Source: Sabellastarte sp. h YS-2021
Lineage: Eukaryota > Annelida > Polychaeta > Sabellida > Sabellidae
Length of the DNA stretch: 64,000 bases
Assembly (NCBI GenBank): GCA_964017235.1
Contig: OZ024940.1
Coordinates: forward strand, 23,813,615-23,877,614
Direction: 5' to 3'
In this document: positions 46,262 to 58,644 of the stretch, piece by piece
Position numbering within the stretch: the first letter of the stretch is position 1
Layout: every line of letters starts with the position of its first letter
Notes under the pieces: generated by a model
Told to the model about the DNA's origin: nothing
The model's database searches: none
Seen by the model: the letters and a program-made list of their open reading frames with translations, nothing else
Made by a program: the position numbers and the translations under genes

Positions 46262-47480
46262 ATTTCTAATTCTAATTGAACTTTTATAGCACTTAATCTC
46301 CCCATACAAAGAGGATTCAAAGGCGCAACAAGCCAAAAAAGCAGTCGACCAAATTTCAGCATCCAGAGACAGAAGAGGGGTCAAGCACCATGGAGAACAC
46401 CTGGGTATGATCCAGGCTAAGGTGGGTATGCTTTGGTGTACAGGTAGGTTTTAAGCTGCTTTCTGAAGGAGGCTAGGGAGGGTGTTGCACAAATCTCCTC
46501 AAGAAGAGCATTCCAAACAGTAGGAGCATCAAAAGCAAAACTAGGGTATTACCAAACTGTTGGACAGATTTATAAACAGAAGGATAGAGTATCGAAATGA
46601 CAAGGAAATTACCACCACTTTGACTGGGCCTGGTACGGTAAGAACTGCTGTAGGATGAGAGATATGGAGCAAAATACCTAGGAAAACCTTGTGAAGAAAC
46701 TTGTAACATCTGTCATTGGGCCCTATCCCCAGTGACAGATTTATAAACAGAAGGATAGCACTTTGGAATGACAAGGAAATTGCCACCACTTTAACTGCGC
46801 CTAGTACGGTAAGAACTGCTGTAGGATGAGAGATATGGAGCAAAATACCTAGGAAAACCTGTGTGAAGAAACTTGTAAACAAGTGTGGCTGTCTTAAACA
46901 TTATGCGCTGTTCAACAGGAAGCCAATGCAATTTCTTAAGCACAGGTCAGTTACACTGGTGTATCGACTGTTGTTTGATACAATTGTGGCTGCACTATTT
47001 TTGGATGCACTGTAACTTACGTGTATTGAACTTGGAGAGACTTCTGAAAAGTGAGTTGCAGTAATCCAACCACCTACTAACAAGAGCATTAGCCACAAGT
47101 ACAGAAACATCATTAGTAAGAATCCGCCTGACATGTCTGAAATCACCGAGTTTCACACAACAACTTTTGCTGACATTCTGAACATGCTTGGACAACGACA
47201 AATCAGAATCAAACCACACACCTAAATTCTTGATTGAGCCAACAGGGCAGAGTGGATTGCCCAAAATATTGATAGGAAAACATACTTTCAACTTGTCCCT
47301 CTGTGTCTTTGAACCAAAGCTGATAAACTCAGTCTTGTCGGGATTCAACTTGAACTTACTAATAGGCATCCAATCTTTAACATCATTTAGGCACCTGTTC
47401 AAGTGTTCAAAGACAGCAGATGCATTTTCTGGGATAGATGCACATAAACTTGACTGTCATCTGCATGAAAATGAAACTTT
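46262..47480 (-). mobile_element. LINE fragment of the same family, with internal tandem duplication
   Basis: Same family and orientation as the copy in intron 3 of gene C. It reads NPDKTEFISFGSK and IKNLGVWFDSDLSLSKHVQ at about 47200-47350, then SLFRSLSKFNTRKLQC, and a broken C-terminus. A stretch of about 145 bp is repeated (46562-46707 and 46733-46876). It lies in the C-D spacer and is inactive. Confidence 0.82.
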
Positions 47481-47737
47481 AAAGACAGGTCTTTATAGAT
47501 GATTTCTGAAACCTGGTCCCAAGTCCTGTGATGATTTGGGAGTTTATTTCACTCAATAAATGTTGTGAAGACAAAACCAGCTTCTGTCAATTTTCTGTGA
47601 TCTAGTTCAGGTATGAGGTATCCGTCTGCTTAATCTCCAAACTTGCAGATTCTAAGGCACAGCACCCAAATCGTAAGTCACAAATCAATAAGTTGTAAAA
47701 CATAATCAAGTCCACCAAGTAGTGCACCCACCTCTGT

Positions 47738-48025
47738 CATTGGGTGAATACTGGATTGGGAATACTCAGGACCTGGGATTGAATATCAGGTGCAGACAGA
47801 TACATAGTGGCGTAGATGATCATTTGTAAACGGCAGTCATCTGTCATTGGGCCCTATCCCCAGTGGCAGGCCAAAGAACCTCTAGGACACTGAGAGATGG
47901 TCATCCCCGAGACTCCGGGTCTTTCAGTTAGGGGCAATGTCTATCACTAGCTTGGGCTGTACTTACGCAGTCGGAATGCATCAGTGCACTGCAGTAACAG
48001 GGAATATTGTGCCGAGTATATATAT
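47738..48025 (+). mobile_element. SINE S3
   Basis: Body with CTGTCATTGGGCCCTATCCC and GTGCCGAGTATATATAT tail; joined to repeat R1 beyond gene D, as at gene C. Confidence 0.72.
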
Positions 48026-48029
48026 ATGC

Positions 48030-48460
48030 TGGGATCGCTTACTGTTATGCCCATGGATGATAAAGCCAGACTTTTACAAAATTGGGAGGGGTTAACCGAT
48101 CGTAAATAAAGTAATAATACCATTCAGCATGTGTTTTTGGGGGGTTATTAACAATTTATTAAACAATTTACTGTTTTTCTTTTGGAAAAACACATGATCA
48201 GTGGCTCACATTAGCACAAAGTGCGATCAGTACAGTTGTTAAGCAGACAGTTGAGCCAAAGAACATGAAAATTGATATTTTTTCAACATCTTTTGTTACG
48301 ATTTGTATAAAATGCCATTGTTTACATGTGATTTTAGTGTGTTTGGGCCATTTACCTTTTAAGTTATTTGTTTTTTTTTCGTACATGTCACACAAGCTGA
48401 GGAGGCATTTAGTTGGCCATGTACACCACAACAAGCATTACCAGTATATATTATAAAAAA
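48030..48460. repeat. Repeat R1 beyond gene D
   Basis: CCATGGATGATAAAGCC, TTCAGCATGTGTTTTTGGGG, CTTTTGGAAAAACACATGAT and AAAGTGCGATCAGTACAG, in line with the gene C copy. Confidence 0.68.
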
Positions 48461-48517
48461 AAAATATTTTAATACAAATTTGAAAAATTTGGTTCTAATT
48501 TTAATTGTTATTAGATG

Positions 48518-48800
48518 AATACTTACCATTTCCTGACCAAAGCTTAGTTGATAAACATTTTTAAGGTACCTTAAGAAGCCAGTGAGTAAGTATGGACTAG
48601 AAAGTCCCCCAATGGTCATGTGACCACACCAATAGCCGCCATTCATTGTTTTTGTTGGCCATCTTAGAGTGTGGATGTGTCATTTGGATTTGGAATTTTT
48701 ACTGGAATATTTCACAAGTTTTTGTGCGGATTTCAGGTCTGAAGTGAGGCTTATATAATTATATGCAATAACTTAGGTCAGGAAACGGTAAGTGTATTTT
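48518..48800. mobile_element. Inverted-repeat element M9 beyond gene D
   Basis: Same ends and same position relative to the gene as the copy at gene C; the loop has lost about 40 bp. Confidence 0.65.
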
Positions 48801-48837
48801 TCGCAAATTAAAAATGTATACATACTGCTCTTAACTA

Positions 48838-48843
48838 TTTATT
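48838..48843 (-). promoter_or_regulatory. Poly(A) signal of gene D
   Basis: AATAAA on the minus strand, in the same position and context as beyond gene C. Confidence 0.55.
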
Positions 48844-48958
48844 TCTCTTGTAATTGTCAAGAAATTACAGCTGACAAAAATAAATTATTACAGATATTAA
48901 CAACTTGATCAGTGGTAGTAAGACTCATTACTTTTTCATCTGGGTTGAGGCTCCTCCT

Positions 48959-51900
48959 TCATATTATTACCCGGATACACTTGTCCTGTAGACAGCCTTT
49001 CATTTTCACGCATTTGACGACGACTTTGTCTGCCCATGCCGCCGTGGTTTCAAAGCTCAATGCAATGCTGGTGATGCTCTGATGACCTAAACAAACACAA
49101 AGAAAATAATTAACAAAAGCACTCGGTGAGGGCCGACCTCCGCCTAGACACATGATAACAAGTAAACTGGGAAAATCCGCATCTTTGATATAGAAACACA
49201 AAAGAAAAGTTCAACTAGAGCTTGTCTGCTGAGGCAGAATATTGCAGGAAAAATAAATAATACAAAAACGATCAAAGAAACACATGTATTTTTAAATTTT
49301 ATCACAACAAAAGACACAGAACTTATTCTTTCTGGCACAAGGCGGTTGAAATGGGGTTGTTTCCTTCACTTCCTGTCAGGATCAAAATTGAAGTGCTGGA
49401 AACTCAAATTGTTTTTTTTTTTTTATTATTATTATGATTGTGAACCATATTTTATTGTTAATTACATGGTACACATACCACAAACCGAAGCGCCCAGAAA
49501 ACTATCCGAGTCGGAAAGCGGCAGTGTGAATTTTAGATTCTTACATCCTGGAATCACCTCGTCAATCTGAAAAATAAAAAAATAAAAAATAGACCTCTGA
49601 TGCAGTCTGATATCTCATGCCAATTTAACATTAATTTAACTGATTTTCAATATTTAATTACCGGTAATTATAATTTATTACATTGAAGGATAGTGGCGTA
49701 ACATAATTCATAGTTGCCAACGAATGCATGTGATGGATAGAAAAGTAGAGTAAGAAATCTAAAATTCGCCACATATCTGAAATTCGCCACATGTAAAAAT
49801 ACTAATAAAATAAATGAATTGTGGTGAGATTTGTTGACTGTATAGTAAATTAAGGCTTTTTGAACTGAAAAATACCAATTTTTGGACAAAAACATCGTTT
49901 TCTTCATAAAATTAACTAAGCTTTTAGAGGTGGCGAATTTTAGATTCCTGGCGAATTTTAGATTTCTTACTCTACCATTTTATTGTTACTGTTATATTGT
50001 TATTCCTATTTTGCAAGCCCTTTGTTATGTAATAGCAATTTGTAAGGGACTGGTAATTGGATTAGATTTTAGAATGTATTCTGAAAAAATATAACTGTTA
50101 AATATATTGTTATGCTTATACTGCTTAATATATTTAGAAAAGAAACTACATCAAGGTCACAAGGCCAAAGGGCTCAAACTGCTGTGTATCAAATGATTTT
50201 CGAGATGAACAACATTTTCGATTCCACCACAATTCAAGATGGCAGATAAAATTCAGAAAATTCAAATTTTTTAGAGGGGATAAATTTGCCAAAAATCATT
50301 GTATCTGCCTTGACGGAAGTTAAAATGTGTACATGATATATAAAATTGTACATAAATATAAACTGTAATGTGATTTTTTTAAAGATTTTTTTAAAAACCA
50401 AAAATGACTAATATGTTGACAGAATACAACAAAAACAAAATTATAAAAAAATACTGTGAATTACTTTTTCTAGTTGGATATCTTGGTAAGCTTGTGGTTA
50501 AAAGAGTGAATATGTGAGGAAACCGGTTATGATAAGGTTCCAAGTGGAATCTAACCAGATCAGTGCCTACCGGTTGGTAAATAGGTCACCGGTTTACCAT
50601 CTTACATACTAGCAGACGTATGCTCACTTGATCTTCAACCAGAATGGATTTCGGTGGGGCTCCTGCAACAATCCTTCTGCATACAACCAGCACAATTTTT
50701 ACAGACGTCACTTTGCACACTTTCACATGCAGCTTGATGACTCGGAACACCTGAAACTGCACGGCTCTCTCGATCTTCAGGCTCTGCCCCGGCAGAATCG
50801 ATATCTTCGTCTTGGGTTTCTTCTTGTTGCAGGTGGCGAAAATGATTTCTCCTTGGGGTTGCTTTATAAGCTAGAACAGACCAAAAGAATCGTGTTCGTG
50901 AAGATGAAGACTATCCAGGCTATTCAGCAGTTTTCTCCCCTATCAGATGGGCTCTTTCTGACAAATGGACTACAGTTAGGGCTTAGTAAATAACTCCTTT
51001 ATGAAGTGGTTTTGCTGGTATGACAGCATTGAGACCATTTTGCTGAGATAACATGTTACACAACACGGGAGTATGAACCTAAAATACTAAAAATATGGAA
51101 TATATGTGGCACCTCTTGTTTTATACCAAACTACCTTATTGATTTTACGAGTCCTTCTCCTCACTAGGTTGGATCATGTTCCAAAAACAAAGGGCTATTT
51201 AATAAAGCTACATACAAAACCGAAACTCAGGTTAAAAAAGGTGTTTTGTTATTTAATGCCGCGGTCAGAAGTAGGTGACAGTCGTGAGCCCGTTGCGCAC
51301 GACTCAAGAGTTGGTAACGACCACTAGAAAGCTTTGACCGTTCTTAACTTATTCACGGCCTATGTGTTTATATGTGGATGTAAACAAACACAAATGACAA
51401 AGAGAAAGCAATAAAAGAAATCACAACATTTCGCTATCCATCATGCAAAATGTGTGCTTCATTTGTTGTACGTTTCCTGAGGTTATTTATCAAAATCCAG
51501 AGTACTGAAATACATTATTTTACATGCTTGTTTTATAACAAAAGCACGTGTATTCTGCATCTTTGTTGTCATTAGAGGTGAAGGTCACAAATTGGAAAGT
51601 TTCTGGAGGTACCCAACTCACCAGTGATAAATACGACCCGTGACATTGTTCTTGGCAAATTTACAGGCCGTGAACTCGTGTTTTTACGATCGGGAAGAAC
51701 ACAGCATAAGACTGCATTGATCAAAATCTTGTCAATGATTCCTTGGATGGAAATTTGGGTCACAATTACCATTCAACTCACTTCACGTTACCTTGAACAG
51801 ACTTGGACTAAATGGTGGTGTTGGTAAAAATCCCGTGATTTCTCCCTTTGGGCATTTCTTACACGCACCTGTCACCACATCTGAAATGATGACAAGGAGG

Positions 51901-54900
51901 TCAAGTATGGAGTTCCTTAACGTGACCCAGAAACAGAAGATTTTTTAATACAATAATAAAAAAACACAATCATAGTTTGTGAGTCTCCCAGTGGGTACAT
52001 TATCGATATTGCTGATATTTATTGTTTTGGAACAGGTTTGCTGATATCGATGTCTAAAGATGTATATCAATACCACTATTTTAAGTAAAACTGTAAACTT
52101 AAACTTCAAATATTTGAAATAAAGACCAAAAGAATTCTGAAGAATTTGTACATTTTTTATCTTGCATTTTTTGAAGTTTTCAATACATTCTGATAAAAAC
52201 TGCAATGTTTTGTATTGACAAAAATTTAGTTTCCTGTTAGTGGTTGTGGATATGCTAGAATGAAATGTTTTCAGTATCCCGGATAGGGATAATTTGCTAG
52301 ACAATATGATTCCCCCAAATCTGGCCGATATTGAAATATTTTTACGTTCAATATCAATATCCACACAGCTAAACGATTCACAAACTGGAGTCTTCCCATA
52401 CCACAAGATATTATGCCATTACAAAAAAGATAGTTTCTCGTTACCTCAAATATACTATCTTGTTACATCAAGATACTATCTCATAATCAAAATATAGCAT
52501 CCGAGATGCCTGTACTCCACAGTCCAGGGATTTTCCGAAATAGTTTCAACACCTGGGGCCGGATTCACGAAAGGTCTCAAGTCTTAGCCAAATCTCAGCT
52601 GAGATTTTGCTCAAATCTGAGATTTTTGTCTCAGCTGAGATTCTGCTTCTTAAGTTGAGATTCACGAAAGGAATCTCAGCTGAGACCGAAATCTAAGCCA
52701 AGTTTTGAGTCTGGACCAATCAAAACTGATGTAACATTTTGTTGAGAATAGTTGAAAGTAATTCAAAGTATACACATTTATATTTTACCACTCTACCATA
52801 TATACTCACATTTTAGAATATTTTCAATCAAACAAAACATTGTCTTTTTACTATAATTTGTACTGACATTCAAAAGAACTGATTATAACAGCAAAACAAG
52901 CCACTCATGTTAATTTTGTAATGTAAATGTTTGCTGTTAGTTTTGTACAATCTCTTAATATATATTCATATTTTGTGTTACAAGTTAAATAATATGTCAT
53001 ACTTCACTATTTTCATTTTGTTGTGTTACTTTTCATTACATATACTCTATTTTATGAAAACTTAAGTCACCCCCTAGGCAGCCTTAGATTTGAGACCAAA
53101 TCTGAGAAAAATCTTAGCCTGAGATCTTTTGTGAATCCCAGCTGAGCAAAAGGTCTCAAATCTGAGAAAAATCTAAGAAAAATCTTAGATTTGAGACCAA
53201 AATCTCAGATTTGAGACTTGAGACCTTTCGTGAATCCGGCCCCTGGGGTGGTATTCACTAACATTCATATCTTAGTCTTAGTCCTAACTTTAGGATTTTT
53301 GTCATAAAAATATGTTAGGAAATTTGTCCTAGTGAAACTGGTATTCACAAAGCATCATAGTCTTATCTTAGTCCTAACTATGGTCATAATTCTTGTTCAG
53401 AACTCCTCTCAACTGTACTTAATTCATCCATTGTGTCACAAAACGCAGACAAGAATGGTTACATGATGAAATCTCAGTGATTATAATGTAGCTATGGAAA
53501 CTCTCACAAGATTTGCAACAGTGGACTAAGATAGGATTAGGAAAATTGTCCTAGCTAGGTCATGCTTTGTGAATACCAAGTTGGGACCTATCTTAACTCA
53601 GACAAATGTCATAAATTTTATGACTAAGATAGGACTAAGATTAGGAATGTTAGTGAATACCGCCCCAAGAGATAGAGAAGAAGTGAAACAGTTCAAAGAT
53701 GAGGACACCAATGTCCCTACCAAGTATCAACTTCCTATGTCTTACATTTTCTGAGATATATAGCCCAGACAAGATTTTTAAGGGTCAAAGTCACTACAGC
53801 AAGATCAAAGGTCAACATAAGGTCACACCAAGATGTTGCACGCGTACACCTTTAACCAATGTCCATACCAAATATCAACTTCCTACACCTTACGGTTTCT
53901 GAGATACAGCCCAGACAAATTTTTCCTGCCGCTCGCCTGCCCATCTGGACAACATGGGTGAAAATACTCCGACAGTCCTTCAGGCTGTGGGGTAAAACTT
54001 GCCTTATTGCCTAAAGATACTATCTAACTACCACTAGATACCAACTTGTTACCTCAAGATACCTCACTACCTCATAATACTCAAGTCATTCTCTCAAGAT
54101 ACTGTCTACCCATCTGACAATACTGTATCTAATTGACACAACCATGACGAGATATTTGAAAAATTCTTCCGGGCGAGGGCTTAAGCTTTTGTGATGTGGG
54201 GTGTTTGTGATGTCTCGGGTGAAGGGGGTTTGAGTAGCTAAGGTAGGAAAACCTGCAGAATATTCAAAGTAATCCTTTTGTCGACCAGCGTTCAGTTACA
54301 ACAGGTGGAAAGTCCACCATCTGCCACAAGTGCCAACAGTAGAATTGAGAGAAAAAATGTCGGCCTAAGCCTTCTTAAAATTGACAGAAAGAACACAGTT
54401 CCGATGCATATATTAACATACCAGTCAGCTTTTCTGTAGGACCTAAAGCATTAATTACAGTTAGGTACAAAAGGTTTTAATTTGTAGCCAGTGATACGGG
54501 TTAAACATTGCTTTCAACATGTTGTATCAGTCTTTATCCGCAAGTTTTTGAGGAAAGACATCCTGGATGGCTTGGTGTTTAGCAAGTTTGTCATAAACGG
54601 TCACCTCGGGTGTGGGTTTGACTCCCACACCCGGCAAATGCTGAAGGACTGTTGCAATACGACCCTGGGACTTGTATAAATACCAAGTTGGAGCTTTGAG
54701 GAATTGGAGGCAACCGGGGCCTACTAGGTTGTCAAAATTCTGCAGAGAACAAAAACCATCATCAGTCGTAGACATCCAACTTAATATTAAAGACCATGGA
54801 GAGACAAAACTAACGAGTATTTTTTTCGAATCCCTCAAGATATTATTGAAAAGGATTCAACTATAGTTTAAAGGGGAAAGTTTTCGACCCGGGACGAAAA

Positions 54901-55671
54901 TCTCCTCAAATTACAAGGATCATACATTTGAAGCCTTCATATACAAATATCAACAAACACCACAGCTTACTGGGATATAACATATCACCTTTGACAGCAC
55001 TGACAAACTCTTCCTTCCAGACTAAAAGGGCATAAGTTCTCAAGGAATTTTGTTACCTGATGCAGTTTTTTTTACTGTTTTAAAGAACACAAACTTTATT
55101 TAAATTTTCAACAGCAGATTCCCACATAAGTCCCTCTGTACACGGCAGTTGTTAATTATCTGAGATAGGTGTATATTACAATGCACTTGCCATGCAACAT
55201 TTGTTTGTTTATTATAGCATCACAATTGACAGAGGAATGAAGGTTCTTAAATGCTCTTTGACCCCTCGACTCTGGGCTTTAACCTAATATAACAAGAACA
55301 CTTAAGAGAGTGTATACCTCTGATAAGGCCCAATGTCTGCACTATTGCTTATGAGTACACTGAATCATTTAAAAAAAATACATCTTGCATCCTGACTACG
55401 TTTGCGGAACACAATTCAAATTAAATTGCTTTTGTGTCAGACTGAAACCTAGCTGCTGTGAAAACTGTGACGTAAATTTGTGCTAACATATGAAACCATC
55501 AAACAGACTGACTCAAACTATCATAATTCCATGATTCTTGCTATTAACTTACATTAATAACAAGAATTCAACAACAATCCCATAAACCTCAGAGCCAGAC
55601 GGTAAACTTGTCAACTCACCTATTTTATTAACCAACAGAAGCAACAGTACGACAGTTGAAATCAACGCCAT
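48959..55671 (-). CDS. Gene D: small secreted ten-cysteine protein, five exons
   Basis: Exons 55620-55671, 51792-51880, 50628-50870, 49479-49566 and 48959-49086 give 600 nt and a 199-residue protein ending at TGA. Signal peptide MALISTVVLLLLLVNKI, nearly the same as in C, then a CKKCPKGE motif. Core exon residues 48-128 carry KKKPKTKI, LPGQSLKI and VKVCKVTS; exon 4 is PGCKNLKFTLPLSDS; the end is KCVKMKGCLQDKCIRVII. Cysteines: 24, 27, 61, 99, 111, 136, 157, 183, 189, 194. All introns are GT-AG. Exon 2 has two in-frame acceptors 12 nt apart, which would include or skip four residues before the first Cys pair. A 5' UTR exon probably begins at 55732, after TTTGATTCTTCAG as in C. Intron 3 contains a TA-flanked MITE; the 3.7-kb intron 1 contains two Harbinger-type MITEs and a SINE. 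Plus-strand reading frames over its exons are shadows. Confidence 0.9.
49748..49972. mobile_element. TA-flanked MITE M7
   Basis: GAGTAAGAAATCTAAAATTC to GATTTCTTACTC with TA on both sides, in intron 3 of gene D. The short motif TGGCGAATTTTAGAT is doubled near each end. Confidence 0.82.
52430..52500. repeat. Degenerate 21-bp repeat in intron 1 of gene D
   Basis: CTCGTTACCTCAAATATACT and TCTTGTTACATCAAGATACT: the same unit as at gene C, three eroded copies. Confidence 0.6.
52556..53242. mobile_element. Palindromic MITE M3
   Basis: GGGCCGGATTCACGAAAGG to CCTTTCGTGAATCCGGCCC, arms rich in TCTCAGCTGAGATT, CTG at 52553-52555 and 53243-53245. It lies in intron 1 of gene D. Confidence 0.85.
53246..53665. 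mobile_element. Palindromic MITE M2
   Basis: GGGTGGTATTCACTAACATT to TAGTGAATACCGCCC. The left triplet is CTG and the right CAA, so no clean duplication. It abuts MITE M3 in intron 1 of gene D. Confidence 0.78.
53707..53926. repeat. Two-unit repeat
   Basis: AAGTATCAACTTCCTA...TTTCTGAGATATATAGCCC occurs at about 53720 and again at about 53870, with AGATCAAAGGTCAACATAAG between. Confidence 0.6.
54003..54126. repeat. Degenerate 21-bp repeat, second block in intron 1 of gene D
   Basis: AAGATACTATCTAACTACC and CTTGTTACCTCAAGATACC variants of the same unit, interrupted from the first block by MITEs and other DNA. Confidence 0.55.
54563..54672 (+). mobile_element. SINE S2-like, same variant, partial
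   Basis: Shares GGTCACCT, TGGGTTTGACTCCCACA and GACAAATGCTG-type segments with the copy at 58645-58792; it lies in intron 1 of gene D. Confidence 0.5.
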
Positions 55672-57219
55672 CGTTTAGGAATGCTCAGAGTCTGCTTTAT
55701 GCTGTCGTCTTTGCCTGAAGCCACTCCAAATGCTGAAGAATCAAATAACAAAATGGGGCCAGATAATTACAGTCCTCACGACTGTACAGACATATTAGCA
55801 TTTACTTCTCATCACAGTAACAAAACAAAACTTTTAAAAAATAATGTCCCAGATTGAGCCATTAAATGAATCAGCCCATTGACAGTAAAGTACTAAAATA
55901 TTGCAAATCATCTTTCAACCTACATTTCACTTTGTAGTTAATTGTGTTTTAATTGCTGTAAAATCTTACGTGACTGTGGGGTTGTAAAAGAGTAATGCAA
56001 ACATGAAGGCCGGTCTAAAGTATTTTGTACTTTCCGCAAAACAATCCAGATTTTTTTAAAAGGTGCATTTTTTAAAAAAAAAGTAGTGTTTTAGCACATT
56101 CCAAATCAAATAGCACCCATTAACAGGAAGTGATTTAATTTAAGTTTTCCTATATTTTCAGTTTTTGCGGCAATCAACTGTCGACAACGAGCTTCACGCA
56201 TGCGCAGAAAAAGGGGTCAACTGGGGACGTATTAAAGCTGTATATTCTGATGTATATTCAGAATTTTTTTTTCAGTCAAATGTCTAAGTTAACTCAGAAT
56301 GATACTACCATGCAAAAACCAACATATTCACAATATTTTTACTTTCCAAAAACTTGCCATATATTGAAATAAAGACTTGTTAATTAAATCAGCCCGTATC
56401 TGTATGTTTGCATCCTCCAACTTTCACATAGCACATAAAAAACCACGAAAGGTGATGATGTAACTTTTATTTCTAATAGGGCTGTTCCACTCTGGCGACT
56501 GTCCTCCCTGACTCAATTACGATCCAGTATATTTCTGGTTCACAGCCATCATATTTTGAACGGGAGGAAAACTGAGGAATCTAGATCCAGTCGTAAAGTT
56601 AGTCAGAATCCTATCGTAGTGCCTGCAATCCCCTAACAACCCATCGGGAACCAATCGCTGGTGAACGGCATAGCAATCAAAAGTTCTCTTAGCAATTCTT
56701 TCTCTCAGCAATAACCCCCCCCCCCCCCCCATTTTTCCCATCATTCTGAAAGGAGAGACCCAGGTTCATAAATATTTTCAATCGGGGCTAGGTGTTCCAT
56801 CCAATCGCAACAGTTGAACAGCCCTCTAACACTAAAGCTTTCCAACACACTAATCCGGCCAGTCAAAATGGAGTCATGACTTTTGTGTGTTGTTTTGACA
56901 AACAGAAAAAAACCATCGTAAATACCACCTACATCTTTTGGCCCGAATTTCGAGAAGAATTAAATCAAAACATGTATATTTTCCTATATTCTAACAGGTT
57001 GTATTTCTTGTTACTTCCATGGGTTATTATATCAAGTTGTCATTGCAGGGAAAGTACAATTAGGGCACTTTTAAAATCTAAATAAAAATTATACACCTGT
57101 AAAGCAACACCTTGTTCATTATTCTAGGGTAAAAATGGTCTGGCATTGGCTGTATATCAAACTGGAAAATATAATTATTATTGCTGAAAATCAATAAAAT
57201 ATAATTTTTTTTTTGCATT

Positions 57220-58275
57220 TCTTAAAAATTGAGAATTTAGGCAAAATTCTTTTCAGCCTAAATATCCTACTTCTACGGTGTATTTAGTTTCCCTTGGAAA
57301 AACCTTTCTACAGATGAGAACGAGGACAAAGTGATGTTTTAATCATTTACCTATACAATTTAATGTGTCTGCACTGTAAACGAATTAAGCAAAAAGTCCT
57401 TCTATTGTTGCAACATTGCATAGACTTTTATTTTGCACTTTAGCAGCTTGTATCAGCTTGGAACTTAAAACAATATCCTCTAAATAGCTCTGATACATGC
57501 AGTGAAGAGGCAACAATGATTCAAGATCTCTTTGCCAATCTGAGAAATATCATAGGTTTTTTACGTAGGAAAATCGGACACTTCTCTAATTGCAATACCG
57601 TAATTTCTGTAATAATAGCCCCCAGGCTATGCATTTTTTCGAAGAGGCTTTTTAAATTTGAGTAACATTATACTTCAGTTTCTCACCCTTGGTCATTGAC
57701 ATTTGTAGGGGTGGGGGTGGGCTATTATTAGAGGGGGGCTTTTATTACAAAAATTACGGTATTTAACAAGTACCCTAAAATATATTCTGAAAATTCTATT
57801 AATAGATATATAGGTATAGAGAGCATGAAAGTAAGAACAAAATATTTTTTAAAAACCTACTAGAGAAAAAACAAAAGCCAGTGTCTGTAAAACACACCAC
57901 ACACTTTACCAAACAAATTCTTTTCGGTAAAACCAGATGGTTTTGAGTTGGGTCTTTTTACAAACAAATTTGCTGTAAAATTGTTAAGGAATAAAAATGA
58001 CCTTCCTATACTTAAGGAGGTCCTTTCCAAAGGAGGGCTCGTGAAATGGGCCCCAGATCTTTACCCTCTGGGGTAATATCGAGATTTTTGAAGAACATAA
58101 TTATACTAGGGCCTTAAAAGCAGACTATCCCATAACACTGAAGCAAGAAAAAGATTCTTTCACAGTGTTGGTAGTTGGGGTTATAGGAACTAAGGAAATA
58201 ATAATACTGGAACTAGGAAATAATGACTTTGGTACAGTTTTTGAGCAAAGGTTCAAAGTTAGGGTTTTATGTTCG
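57220..58275. repeat. Duplicated 5' flank of gene D
   Basis: Partner of 42585-45020, same order of blocks, ending with the AAGGTTCAAAGTTAGGGTTT segment. Confidence 0.8.
57598..57759. mobile_element. TA-flanked element with CCGTAATTTCTG ends (short form)
   Basis: 162 bp; inverted ends of about 28 bp, TA on both sides. It has the same flanking DNA as the long form, so it is the same insertion in a duplicated segment. Confidence 0.72.
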
Positions 58276-58566
58276 TGCTTCGCCTTCGTGCGTTGACAAT
58301 GCCACCCGTGCTAAAATTCTGCAATTGGATGGTTTTTTCGTGATATATTCCTATAGTAGATCACCCAAAAGTAGTTGAAGGAAGTTAAAAGGTATTTACT
58401 TATTATAGTAGCTATTACTCAGCTATGTAACGAGCTACGGTTGTGCAACTTCACTATGTAGTAGATCAACCAAAAGTAGGTGAATGACTTATTTAGAAGA
58501 AATTACCTATCTGTAACACTTTTACAGATAAAAGACATTTACTCAATTTGCTCAGTTAACTTTGTA

Positions 58567-58613
58567 TAGGTGGCGAATTTTAGATTTCTGGCAAATTTAT
58601 AGATTTCTTATGC
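58567..58613. mobile_element. MITE M7 end fragment
   Basis: AGGTGGCGAATTTTAGATTT and ATTTATAGATTTCTTA, one end only. Confidence 0.55.
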
Positions 58614-58644
58614 TATAAGTCTGTCATTTTATCATCTGTTAAGA

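Larger units (their letters stand above)
40937..48837. other. Spacer between genes C and D
   Basis: SINE S1, repeat R4, duplicated flank, SINE S3, LINE fragment, S3 plus R1, element M9. From 45426 to 46261 I see nothing clear apart from a GGTATTCACAAAACATTTGA segment near 46003 with a TGATC-rich inverted pattern, perhaps another MITE. Confidence 0.5.

Noticed and set aside
50628-50993. 121-codon plus-strand frame
   Set aside because: Antisense shadow of the core exon of gene D; the minus-strand exon has splice sites and conserved cysteines.
51945-52406. 153-codon minus-strand frame in intron 1 of gene D
   Set aside because: AT-rich, no conserved counterpart in intron 1 of gene C and no domain seen.
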